Shown here one piece after another: positions 43,320 to 51,942 of a DNA stretch of 64,000 nucleotides. The stretch is from Bacteroidota bacterium (GTDB lineage: Bacteria > Bacteroidota > Bacteroidia > AKYH767-A > 2013-40CM-41-45): NCBI GenBank assembly GCA_016720655.1, contig JADKKE010000033.1:62001-126000 (forward strand), given 5' to 3'. The notes under the pieces were generated by a model, which did not search any database, was not told the DNA's origin, and was given only the letters and a program-made list of their open reading frames with translations. A program made the translations under genes and the position numbers. Positions within the stretch are counted from its first letter, which is position 1. The number at the start of each line of letters is the position of its first letter.

Positions 43320-44753
43320 ATGGTACTCAGCAGATTCTGGTCATTCATCATTGCCGGCAGTATTCTTTACATTCTCATCCTGCTCGCCACGGGTCGCACC
43401 TACACCATTGGCAATGTGGTGAACGGAAAACAAAATGACCCGATTGTACTTGCTGAATTTCGAGCACAGGATCTCCAGCTCAGGGATTCGGCTTTGTTTG
43501 CTCAAATTACAGCATCAAAACCGGGAGGCTTTCAACAAGGCGATAGTTTGTATATGCTTTCCGATAATGGAATTGTACAACTGAGCACCGGCAAGCAAGC
43601 TTCTGATGGAATTTTTATCACGTGCAGAAATACTATTCTGGATCTTTGGCTTCCGTTGATCGGTTACCTTACTTTTTTTTGCGGACTGCTCCACCTTCTT
43701 GGCGATTCACATGCTTTGAACAAGCTGGCGAAGTTTCTCACACCAATTTTCGTCAAAATATTTCCGGAACTTCCAAAAGGTCACGAGGCATACGGATTCA
43801 TGACCATGAATTTCGCAGCCAATTTTCTCGGGCTCGATAATGCAGCAACTCCTTTCGGTTTGAAAGCGATGGAAAGTATGCAGGAAGTGAACGAGAACAA
43901 AGCGCGTGCTTCCAATAGTCAGATCATGTTTTTGTGTCTGCATGCAGCCGGTCTCACACTCATTCCAACCTCCATCATCGGTTATCGGGCAGCACAAAAT
44001 GCCAGCAATCCGGCTGACATCATGTTGCCATGCATTATCACTTCTTTTGTCGGTACAATCGCCGCTTTAATCTTTGTCAGCATCCGACAACGCATCAACC
44101 TTTTGAATTGGGCAGTGGTATTATTGATTGCCGGAGTAAGTGCAATGATCGGTTTGCTGTTGTTTTATATCACCCGACTTGGAGGAATTGAAAAGATCCA
44201 TTTCACAGGCAACCTGAGCAATGGCGTGCTGCTGTTCATCATACTCCTGATTGTTGCATACAGTTTGTTTCACGAAAAAATATTCAAACAAAACCAAACC
44301 AATATTTTCGATTCTTTTGTCACGGGTGCAAAAGACGGCTTCACAACGGGAGTGCGTGTACTTCCCTACATGATCGCAATGCTCGTTGCCTTGAGCATCT
44401 TTCGCAATTCAGGGCTTATGAATATAGTGATGAGTGGAATCACCGCACTTATGAATTTGTTCAATGTTGATCCGCAGATCACCAATGCGATACCCGTTGC
44501 CCTGATGCGCCCATTCAGCGCGGGTGGTTCTCGTGGTTTCATGCTGGATGCAATGAAAACATTTGGTCCGGACAGTTTCACCGGACAACTGTCCTGTCTC
44601 TTTCAGGGAGCAGCTGAAACAACATTCTACGTTATTGCGCTTTATTTTGGCTCTGTGAATGTGAAAGAAACACGGTACACATTGGGTGTGATGCTTCTTG
44701 TTGATTTCGTGTGCGTACTCACGGCGATACTTGTTTGCAAACTGTACTTCTAA
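43320..44753 (+). CDS. nucleoside-recognition domain membrane protein, fused SpmA-SpmB-like
   Basis: 477-aa inner-membrane protein with about ten helices. The first half is SpmA-like (LWLPLIGYLTFFCGLLHLLG, MTMNFAANFLGLDNAATPFG), the second half SpmB-like (GAKDGFTTGVRVLPYMIAML, ALMRPFSAGGSRGFMLDA, CLFQGAAETTFYVIALYFG). The nucleoside-recognition (Gate) motif, including the GxxxGxN-like membrane loops, is duplicated. B. subtilis SpmA/SpmB act in spore core dehydration; in non-sporing Bacteroidota the fused version is common and unassigned. A 26-bp gap leads to the next membrane gene. Confidence 0.88.
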   Translation: MVLSRFWSFIIAGSILYILILLATGRTYTIGNVVNGKQNDPIVLAEFRAQDLQLRDSALFAQITASKPGGFQQGDSLYMLSDNGIVQLSTGKQASDGIFITCRNTILDLWLPLIGYLTFFCGLLHLLGDSHALNKLAKFLTPIFVKIFPELPKGHEAYGFMTMNFAANFLGLDNAATPFGLKAMESMQEVNENKARASNSQIMFLCLHAAGLTLIPTSIIGYRAAQNASNPADIMLPCIITSFVGTIAALIFVSIRQRINLLNWAVVLLIAGVSAMIGLLLFYITRLGGIEKIHFTGNLSNGVLLFIILLIVAYSLFHEKIFKQNQTNIFDSFVTGAKDGFTTGVRVLPYMIAMLVALSIFRNSGLMNIVMSGITALMNLFNVDPQITNAIPVALMRPFSAGGSRGFMLDAMKTFGPDSFTGQLSCLFQGAAETTFYVIALYFGSVNVKETRYTLGVMLLVDFVCVLTAILVCKLYF

Positions 44754-44779
44754 AAAAAGGAAACACTGTCCCCTAAAAA

Positions 44780-45322
44780 ATGAACAAATCTGAATTTGAA
44801 AACAGGAGTCTGGTTTATATTATTGCGATTTCGTATTCTTTAAATTTGTTGTTCAGCTTATTTGGCTTTTGCTGTAACGAGAATACGACGGAACAAATTC
44901 TGTTTTTCCAGATTGGCAATGCTTTTGCTATTTCAGCGGCTGTCATGGCCGCAAGGTATACCGGTTTGCGTGGACAGCATGTCGCTGCATCAGCATACAT
45001 TCTTCTGGGAATTACGCATGGAATTTCACTGGCAGCATTGAGCCGGGCATCCATCAGTGTTGACAGAGGTATGACAATGGTGATGCCCATGATTCCGGCA
45101 CTGGTGTGTATGTTCTGGTGCAGTTTGTATCCAAAATGGTTACGCTACGCCGGTATGATTCCGAGTTTACTTTTTGTTATCGTCTACATCAACGTACTAC
45201 AAGGTCAGACTTATTTTGACTGGCCTTTGCAGTTAGGCTATGCAACCTTGCAAATTATTGAGGTGTTGTGGGCACTTTACCTCTGGAAAGACTGGAAACA
45301 ATTATCTATTCGTCCCGCGTAA
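44780..45322 (+). CDS. hypothetical membrane protein (180 aa)
   Basis: Not recognised. Five to six hydrophobic segments (SLVYIIAISYSLNLLFSLFGFC, ILFFQIGNAFAISAAVMAA, HVAASAYILLGITHGISLAAL, MVMPMIPALVCMFWCSLYP, YAGMIPSLLFVIVYINVL, LQLGYATLQIIEVLWALYLWKDW). No signature motif. It follows the SpmA/B-like gene by 26 bp on the same strand. Confidence 0.72.
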   Translation: MNKSEFENRSLVYIIAISYSLNLLFSLFGFCCNENTTEQILFFQIGNAFAISAAVMAARYTGLRGQHVAASAYILLGITHGISLAALSRASISVDRGMTMVMPMIPALVCMFWCSLYPKWLRYAGMIPSLLFVIVYINVLQGQTYFDWPLQLGYATLQIIEVLWALYLWKDWKQLSIRPA

Positions 45323-45364
45323 TTTTCGTTCGCGATTAATTATTCAATAATAGCACCAAACACA

Positions 45365-45945
45365 ATGTCTTCCCGAACAAACAAAATCATCGGTTGTTTA
45401 TTGATCATAGGTGCGATAGCATTGTTTATTCCCTATACATTTTTGACAATAATTTTTGAGTACCCGGATAGGAAAGACACCCGGGCCGCCAAAAATTGGG
45501 GGGGGGGGGCGCCCCCCCCGGGGGGGGGGTGCTTTTGCTAAAAAGGGACCCCCTCCCCCCCCCCAAAGAGGGGGGGAAAAGGGAGAAAAAAAAAAAACGC
45601 CGGGGCCGGGGGCCACCCCACCTGGGGGGATCGGAACCCGCCCGGGAGGGGGGGGGGCGGGGACCTTTGTGGTCCCGGCCCCCGCAGAAAAACACCAAAC
45701 GGGGGGGGGAGGGAAAAAAAGGCCCGGTCTTTTTTCTCCAAAAAAACAAATGGGGGGGGGGGGGGGGGGAGAGGCAAACCCGGGCGCCCTCCCCCCGCCC
45801 CCGGCGATCCCCAAAAAAAAAAAAGGTTCCCCCCGGGGGCCCTTCCTTCCCCCCAGGAAGGGCTGCCGGATTTATTGGCAGTACACTTTGGTTATGCTGG
45901 TTGGTATTAATTGGGGTAAAATTTGTGAAAAGTAATTTCGAATGA
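45365..45945 (+). pseudogene. DUF4386-like membrane protein gene interrupted by an anomalous homopolymer block
   Basis: The ATG at 45365 begins MSSRTNKIIGCLLIIGAIAL, then FIPYTFLTIIFEYPD, the N-terminus of DUF4386-type membrane proteins (about 220 aa). After about 38 residues the sequence turns into low-complexity G/C and A runs (about 45488-45862). Normal sequence resumes with GFIGSTLWLCWLVLIGVKFV and a TGA at 45943-45945, in a different frame from the start. The end resembles the last helix of such proteins and lies one base before the ATG of a Crp/Fnr-like gene, so the two were coupled. Either the central part is mis-called or the gene is destroyed. Confidence 0.6.
45488..45862. other. anomalous low-complexity G/C/A homopolymer block, probable sequence artefact
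   Basis: About 375 bp made mostly of homopolymers (G runs up to 18 at 45752-45769, C runs of 8-10, A runs of 12-13) in a chromosome of about 40% GC. Some short normal-looking pieces (GGTGCTTTTGCTAAAAA, CTTTGTGGTCCCGG) are mixed in. All six frames lack stops and encode only Gly/Pro/Lys-rich strings, none of them plausible. The abrupt edges inside a DUF4386-like gene suggest failed base-calling or a bad consensus patch. Confidence 0.8.
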
Positions 45946-45946
45946 G

Positions 45947-46542
45947 ATGACCACAAAAAGTGAAAACGATCCATTGAAAGAGAATTTCAATCAATTTTAT
46001 CACCTCTCTGATAAATCGTTCACAGATTTAAAATCGATTTTCAGATACAGCCACAGGAGAAGGGCGAAGTATTTATTCGTGTTGGTTATAGAAACGAATC
46101 GGAGTACATGATTTTAAATGGATTTTGCAGAAGCTTTTTGCTCAATCCGGAAGGAGAAGAAATAACACTTTCTTTTTTTAAGCAAAATTCTGTTTTGTCA
46201 CCACACATTACAAGGACAAAAGAACAAATCTCCCTCTTGAATTATCAGGCCCTCACCGATGTAGATTTGGTTGAATTTTCGGCCGCCGAATTTCTGAATC
46301 TCATGATTGAAAATTTAGAAATAAGAAATTTTGGGAATACGATTTTGGTGAATGAACTGATACGGAAAACCGAAAAAGAAATTTCATTTGCGTCGCTTAC
46401 TGCAAAGGATCGATTGATACAATTCAGAAGTGAATATGGTATTTTGGAAAATTTAATAGCACATCCTGTAATAGCGTCTTATTTAGGAATAACAAATGTT
46501 TCGTTTAGCAGACTCCGGGGTGAATTAAGCAAAGGCGAGTAA
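45947..46542 (+). pseudogene. Crp/Fnr family regulator with one frameshift
   Basis: An ATG at 45947 starts MTTKSENDPLKENFNQFYHL, continuing to DLKSIFRYS near 46050; this frame then hits a stop. In the frame one base back the protein continues as QEKGEVFIRVGYRNES and EYMILNGFCRSFLLNPEGEE, LSFFKQNSVLSP, and ends with the winged-helix ASYLGITNVSFSRLRGEL. The joined protein of about 198 aa is a cNMP-binding-fold regulator with a truncated helix-turn-helix, as usual in Bacteroidota. One missing base around 46050-46054 explains the break. The intact part from 46108 alone would encode 144 aa. It lies next to the anomalous block. Confidence 0.75.
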
Positions 46543-46624
46543 TTTTTATCATTTGTTAATGGATTTTGGAGAGTCTTGAGGGTTCTTTGTGGAGAAATTT
46601 ACTAACCCTTAAACCCCACAACAA

Positions 46625-47218
46625 ATGAAAACGCTTCACCTTATTTTATTACTCTGCATTTGCCTTGAAACAAACGCGCAAAATGCAAGCATTTCTAATC
46701 GGCCTAAAAATTATATTTCGATAGAACTTGATCCAGCCCCCTTTGTACTTGGCGGATATTCTTTCAGCTTAAAATTCAGTCCGCAAACATTGGATCATTT
46801 TACATTCATGGGCTCTATATATAGTTCCAATTTTCCCGATGCCATGATGAGTAAATCAAATTATGACCGGGGCTTCCGTGAGCTGAAAATAAACACCAGC
46901 TATGCACTCTTTGCTGATTATTTTATCAGGAACAACAGGTCGGGATTTCATTTCGGACCCTCTGTTTTTCTTTATTCTAAATCAGTTAAGAATAATTCTG
47001 CAGATGGAAGAGCGAACTTCAGAAGCATTTATCCAAATATACGGGCTGGGTATGTACTCAGACCCTTTAAAAACTGCGGACTCTACCTCAACCCTTGGTT
47101 GAATGTTGGCAAGGAGTTGATGTTATCAAAAGCGAATTCAATTGGCGAAAGAAAATTTATGAGCGATAAGATTACTTATGTACCTGCAATCCATATTGGG
47201 TATCAGGTGATGTTTTAA
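46625..47218 (+). CDS. outer-membrane beta-barrel-like protein (197 aa)
   Basis: Exported protein: the signal peptide MKTLHLILLLCICLETNAQ is cleaved after residue 19. The mature part has typical barrel strands (NYISIELDPAPFVLGGYSFSL, LDHFTFMGSIYSSNF, YALFADYFIR, GFHFGPSVFLYSK, NIRAGYVLRPF, LYLNPWLNVGKELM) and ends in IGYQVMF, a C-terminal aromatic residue typical of outer-membrane proteins. Function unknown. It lies 82 bp downstream of the Crp/Fnr-like gene and could be its target, by position only. Confidence 0.75.
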   Translation: MKTLHLILLLCICLETNAQNASISNRPKNYISIELDPAPFVLGGYSFSLKFSPQTLDHFTFMGSIYSSNFPDAMMSKSNYDRGFRELKINTSYALFADYFIRNNRSGFHFGPSVFLYSKSVKNNSADGRANFRSIYPNIRAGYVLRPFKNCGLYLNPWLNVGKELMLSKANSIGERKFMSDKITYVPAIHIGYQVMF

Positions 47219-47434
47219 TATTCAAAGGAGGGAAAGGAATTACTCATACCGATGAGAAACAGTATAGAACTTCGCCAGGTCTAGGCGTTCCTCAATCCTT
47301 AAAATCAATTTTTGCAGTTCAGCGAACATTGATTTGATCAGGAAATTGGTTATCTTTCGTTCTCGGACGTAAGTCCTTTCCCCCTTTTTATTCATAGCGA
47401 TCATGGATAACGTGATGGTTCATTTATTTTTACC

Positions 47435-48793
47435 ATGGGAGGAACGAAAAAAAGCTTGTTTTTTATTTTATTAATTGTATTTGAGGTGGGAGGATTTCTT
47501 CCGGCAAGTGCAAGAAAAGTATTATTTATCGGTGTCGATGGTTGCCGCTGGGACGCCATAGTTGCCGCGAATGCCCCGGGTATAGACGGATTGCTTGCAC
47601 ATGCAATTTATAGCGGGAACGGATTAACAGAATACAAAACCTGGAGTGGAACAGGATGGAGCAATATGCTCACAGGAGTCTGGCATACCAAGCACGGAGT
47701 AACCGACAATACTTTTGTGGGGTCCAATTATGCGCAATATCCCGACTTCATTACAAGAGCAGAAAATTTTAATTCGGGACTACGTACGATTTCTATTGCA
47801 CACTGGTCTTCGATCAATTCAACAATCATCAATTCTGCAGACAGCAAATTAACTTACCCAACGGATCTGGAAGTAAAAAATGCAGGAGTAATTGCACTCA
47901 CAAATGACAACCCGGATATTTTGTTTGTTGCCTTTGATGATGTGGATCATGCGGGTCATACTTATGGCTTTCTTCCAAGCATTCCGAATTACATTCAGGC
48001 AATAGAAACTACAGATGGGTATATCTCACAATTATTGACAGCAATGTCCGGCAGACCAAATTATGCAAACGAAGACTGGCTTGTTGTTTTAACAACCGAT
48101 CATGGCGGGAATCAGTTCGGACATGGCGGAGGAACATTGGATGAAAGGACAATATTCACCATCTATTCCAATCCGAATTTTCCTTCACAAAATCTTGCGC
48201 GGACAACCATTAATCAAACGATACTATTTAATGAAGCGCATTTCAATGCAGGAACATTTGCAGTGCCTGCGAATCAGACACCCTTCAATTTTGGATCTAC
48301 TCAAGATTTTACAATTGAGTTGTGGGTAAAAGCAAACTCCTATGTTTCAGATCCTGCTTTTATCAGCAATAAAAACTGGAATAGTGGTGTCAATCGCGGA
48401 TTTGTTATTTCGGCACAATCAGGACAGTATTGGAAAGTAAATATTGGAGATGGCACTGACAGACTGGATATTCAGGGTGGATTTATTTCGCCAAATCAAT
48501 GGCATCATCTTGCTGTGAGCTTTGACAGAAATGGATTGATGACAGCATATGAAGACGGAGTAGTTGTTGGTTTTGAATTGATGCAAAACATCGGAAACAT
48601 TGATGCGAGTTTACCACTTGTAATCAACCAGGATGGTACAACAACTTATGGTAGCAATTTTGACGGGAGTCTTAGAGACATTCGGGTATGGAATACTGTG
48701 ATTCCTGACACCACATTGATTGAATGGGCAACTGTTCCTGTGACTGCTTCTCATCCTAATTATAATAATTTACTTGGCGAATTGGAAATGTGA
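47435..48793 (+). CDS. phosphodiesterase/LamG secreted protein, N-terminal part of a frameshifted gene
   Basis: 452 codons to a premature stop. Signal peptide (MGGTKKSLFFILLIVFEVGGF...ASA). Residues about 25-255: alkaline-phosphatase-superfamily type I phosphodiesterase, with VLFIGVDGCRWDAI (metal Asp), SGTGWSNMLTGVWHTKHGV (nucleophile loop), VAFDDVDHAGHTYGF and TTDHGGNQFGHGG metal-site motifs. About 265-440: LamG/concanavalin-like domain (DFTIELWVKANSYVSDPAFI, WHHLAVSFDRNGLMTAYEDG). It breaks near 48776 with an extra G relative to the paralogue at 51943; the remaining 808 codons continue in the next frame (48774-51200). Confidence 0.85.
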   Translation: MGGTKKSLFFILLIVFEVGGFLPASARKVLFIGVDGCRWDAIVAANAPGIDGLLAHAIYSGNGLTEYKTWSGTGWSNMLTGVWHTKHGVTDNTFVGSNYAQYPDFITRAENFNSGLRTISIAHWSSINSTIINSADSKLTYPTDLEVKNAGVIALTNDNPDILFVAFDDVDHAGHTYGFLPSIPNYIQAIETTDGYISQLLTAMSGRPNYANEDWLVVLTTDHGGNQFGHGGGTLDERTIFTIYSNPNFPSQNLARTTINQTILFNEAHFNAGTFAVPANQTPFNFGSTQDFTIELWVKANSYVSDPAFISNKNWNSGVNRGFVISAQSGQYWKVNIGDGTDRLDIQGGFISPNQWHHLAVSFDRNGLMTAYEDGVVVGFELMQNIGNIDASLPLVINQDGTTTYGSNFDGSLRDIRVWNTVIPDTTLIEWATVPVTASHPNYNNLLGELEM

Positions 48794-51200
48794 AGACGGC
48801 ACAGGAAATACTTTGTCGGACGCAAGTGTAAATAGCAACCATTGTACTGTCACAGGTGCAATGAGCTGGAATTTGAATCAGTCGAATACATTTGTTGTTT
48901 ATGATTATACTGAAACTCCACGACAACCTGACAATGCTGTGAGTGCGCTTAACTGGTTGTGTATTCCCATTCAACAAGCATGGAATCTGGATGGAAAATC
49001 CAGGGTTCCCATGTGTAACAACACAGCGCTTGTTTACATCTCACAAACAAGTGGTACGAATCCGCAATGTGACGGCGCATCCTCAACATTCACCGCAACC
49101 CCGATCAATGGAGGAAGCACACCAACGTTTCAGTGGCAGGTAAATGGTGTAAATGTTGGTAGCAATAATCCCGCTTATTCAACGTCCACTTTAAGCAATG
49201 GACAGGTTCTGAGATGTGTGATGACTTCAAGCATTCCGGGTATAGGAGGAAATCCCGCTACCTCCAATCTCATTTCAATAGCTGTGAATGGATTGCTTAC
49301 ACCTTCAGTTTCCATTTCTCAAACAATCGGAAACAATCCATTGTGCTCGGGAAGTTTGGCAACATTCACTGCGATTCCTGTGAATGGCGGAGCTACACCG
49401 GGTTATCAATGGTCGGTGAACGGCGTAAACACGGGAAGTAACAGCTCATCTTTTTCAACAACATCACTTACGAGTGGACAATTTGTAAGTTGTACATTCA
49501 CATCTTCCCTGCAGTGTGTAACGGTATCAACTGTTACATCTAATGTGATCACGATGTCAATTACGCCAACAGGAAACCCAACGGTGAGTATAACACAAAC
49601 AAGTGGAACGAATCCCTCATGCGCAGGGGCTGCAGTTTCGTTCAATGCCAGTGTGACCGGGGGAACACCGTCGGTATATCAATGGAAGGTCAATGGCTTG
49701 AATGCCGGGAGCAATAATTCAAATTTAACATCTTCATCTATTACTAACGGGCAAATTGTATCGTGTGATGTGACAAGTTCAATTACTTGTCCGATTCCCA
49801 GCATCATTACACTTGGTGCCGGCACGAGTTTAAATGGAACAACAAGTCCACTTGGTGCTGCATATCCGACATATTATGGAAATGGGAGACAGCAATATAT
49901 AATTCGTGCCTCAGAACTAAGCGGAGGAAGCGCAGGAAATATTTTGTCTATTGGATTCACGGTGGGAGGCACCATTGGAGATCCGGTGACAATGAATGGG
50001 TACACTGTGAAATTGGGAGTTGCCACCGCTATTTCTGCAACAAATACTTTCCAAACACCGGTTCTAACAACAGTTTTTGGACCGGTAAATTATACTCCAA
50101 TTCTGAATTCGCTCAACACACATTTCTTTACAACACCTTATTATTGGAATGGAACATCCAATCTTGTTTTTGATATTTGTTTTTCTAATCAGGTCGTTGG
50201 TCATGTCGCTTATCAGAATCTGGTGACTGCAGCAGCGTTTACCGCATCAACGTATTATCAGGCTGATGGATCTGCAGGAGCAGGAGCTTGTAATCAGGCT
50301 TCCGGGACAACAACTACAACGCGACCGAATATGAAATTCACAATAGGAGCAACCACAGCAACTACTTCATCGAATGCAATTGCGATGACGATCACCACTC
50401 CACAAAGTATTTCCGGCTTTGTTCCTGCCTCCGGAATAGCAGGAACGTCAGTAGTGATCACCGGTGCAAATTTTGTGAATGTGGTTGATGTAAAGTTCAA
50501 TGGAGTTTCAGCGACATCATTTGCTGTGAACAGCCCAACACAAATCACGGCTGTTGTTCCTTCAAGTACAAGCGGAATCATTTCGGTGATTACTTCTCCA
50601 TGTGGAAGTGTTTCAAGTGGCACGATATTTTCTATTTCTTCCGGACTGACATTAAATCTGAAATTGTTCATTGAAGGATTGTATCAGGGTGCTGGCCAGA
50701 TGATCGGAACCATTTCTCCTACTGTAACAGATACTATAATTGTATCTCTGGCATCAGCAAGTCCGCCTCATCAAAAATTGTTTTCAAATGTGTCAACACT
50801 CTCAAGAAATGGAAATGGTGTTTTTTCATTTCCATCTGCAACTCTTGGAACGTCATATTATATTGTTGTACAGCATCGGAATTGTCTGGAAACATGGAGT
50901 GCGATACCGGTCTTGATGAGTACACCGAATAAAAGCTACGATTTTTCTACAGGGCAAAGCACTGCATTCGGGAGCAACTTGGTGAATCTCTCCGACGGAA
51001 ATTTCGCTCTCTGGAGTGGGGATATAAACCAGGATGGATTAATTGAATCGACAGATTACAGCAGTATTGAAAACAGCTCGCAAAATTTTCTGTTCGGATA
51101 TGTTCCCGATGACCTCAACGGAGATGAATTGGTAGAGTCCGCGGACTATTCGATGATTGAAAATAATTCGCAATTGTTTTTAATGATTGCCCGGCCCTAG
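48774..51200 (+). CDS. C-terminal part of the frameshifted phosphodiesterase protein: Ig-like repeats, IPT domain, dockerin-like end
   Basis: Continuation of the gene at 47435. It starts with the conserved linker ANWKCEDGTGNTLSDASV to WLCIPIQQAWNLDGKSR. Three Ig-like repeats follow (ISQTSGTNPQCDGASSTFTA, ISQTIGNNPLCSGSLATFTA, ITQTSGTNPSCAGAAVSFNA), each with a Q-W-x-V-N-G motif. An insert with bacterial-adhesin-like strands and an IPT/TIG domain (GFVPASGIAGTSVVITGANF) come next. The end has two Asp/Asn-rich dockerin-like loops (GDINQDGLIESTDYSSIE and DLNGDELVESADYSMIE). No T9SS domain is visible. With one base removed at 48776 the whole protein would be about 1254 aa. Confidence 0.82.
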   Translation: MANWKCEDGTGNTLSDASVNSNHCTVTGAMSWNLNQSNTFVVYDYTETPRQPDNAVSALNWLCIPIQQAWNLDGKSRVPMCNNTALVYISQTSGTNPQCDGASSTFTATPINGGSTPTFQWQVNGVNVGSNNPAYSTSTLSNGQVLRCVMTSSIPGIGGNPATSNLISIAVNGLLTPSVSISQTIGNNPLCSGSLATFTAIPVNGGATPGYQWSVNGVNTGSNSSSFSTTSLTSGQFVSCTFTSSLQCVTVSTVTSNVITMSITPTGNPTVSITQTSGTNPSCAGAAVSFNASVTGGTPSVYQWKVNGLNAGSNNSNLTSSSITNGQIVSCDVTSSITCPIPSIITLGAGTSLNGTTSPLGAAYPTYYGNGRQQYIIRASELSGGSAGNILSIGFTVGGTIGDPVTMNGYTVKLGVATAISATNTFQTPVLTTVFGPVNYTPILNSLNTHFFTTPYYWNGTSNLVFDICFSNQVVGHVAYQNLVTAAAFTASTYYQADGSAGAGACNQASGTTTTTRPNMKFTIGATTATTSSNAIAMTITTPQSISGFVPASGIAGTSVVITGANFVNVVDVKFNGVSATSFAVNSPTQITAVVPSSTSGIISVITSPCGSVSSGTIFSISSGLTLNLKLFIEGLYQGAGQMIGTISPTVTDTIIVSLASASPPHQKLFSNVSTLSRNGNGVFSFPSATLGTSYYIVVQHRNCLETWSAIPVLMSTPNKSYDFSTGQSTAFGSNLVNLSDGNFALWSGDINQDGLIESTDYSSIENSSQNFLFGYVPDDLNGDELVESADYSMIENNSQLFLMIARP

Positions 51201-51383
51201 CATAAAGATCATTCGAGAACATTGTTTTTTTTGTCGTGGAGTAGGCAAAATATATTCAATCACCAATTGAATCTCTCATTTTTAACCCGACTCGAATTTT
51301 CCATTTTATTAATCTTTATAAAATTGTATTATTGTGTTTCATCACTTGATTCTGAAGTGACCAAATTGTAAATCCCTAAAACT

Positions 51384-51893
51384 ATGGAACCAATCACATT
51401 GTTTAAAATTCAACCGAGCACTACTTCATCTCATGATGATTTTAATTTTTTGGAAGGCAAATGGAAAGTCCACAATCGCAAGTTGAAGACCCGATTGAAT
51501 AATTGTACAGAGTGGATTGAATTTGAATCAGAATTACACATGAGGAAAACCCTGAACGGTTTTGGGAATGTTGAAAATTACTATGCGACATTTGATGGAC
51601 AGGCTTTTGAAGGAATGGCGATCCGTCTTTTTGATCCACAAACAAAACTATGGACTGTGTATTGGATCGATACGAGCAACCCTGCTATGGACGAACATCC
51701 CGTTACCGGATCATTCGATCAGGGACTCGGGAAATTGTATGCGAATGGCAATCTGAATGGAAAGGATATAGTTGTTCTTTATCAATGGAACGCTCAAAAT
51801 CCACGGCATCCGGTTTGGTCTCAGGCATTTTCAGAGAATAATGGTGAAACCTGGGAATGGAATTGGGAAATGACACTTACTAAAATCGGCTGA
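51384..51893 (+). CDS. DUF1579-like/lipocalin-like protein (169 aa)
   Basis: Cytoplasmic-looking protein without signal peptide, beginning MEPITLFKIQPSTTS. Core: FNFLEGKWKVHNRKL, CTEWIEFESELHMRKTLNGFGN, ATFDGQAFEGMAIRLFDPQTKLWTVYWID, and SQAFSENNGETWEWNWEMTL. The pattern of a single eight-stranded barrel with W at the first strand is that of DUF1579 and related calycin-like proteins. It sits between the two paralogous phosphodiesterase genes on the same strand, 183 bp after the first and 49 bp before the second. No known function. Confidence 0.75.
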   Translation: MEPITLFKIQPSTTSSHDDFNFLEGKWKVHNRKLKTRLNNCTEWIEFESELHMRKTLNGFGNVENYYATFDGQAFEGMAIRLFDPQTKLWTVYWIDTSNPAMDEHPVTGSFDQGLGKLYANGNLNGKDIVVLYQWNAQNPRHPVWSQAFSENNGETWEWNWEMTLTKIG

Positions 51894-51942
51894 AGATCTC
51901 ATCAATTAATGAGGAGCCAGAACATTACTTAATATTCGAAAA

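Noticed and set aside
45398..45974. Long open frames on both strands encoding Gly/Pro-rich proteins
   Set aside because: They arise from the G/C homopolymer block; stop codons are simply absent from such sequence.
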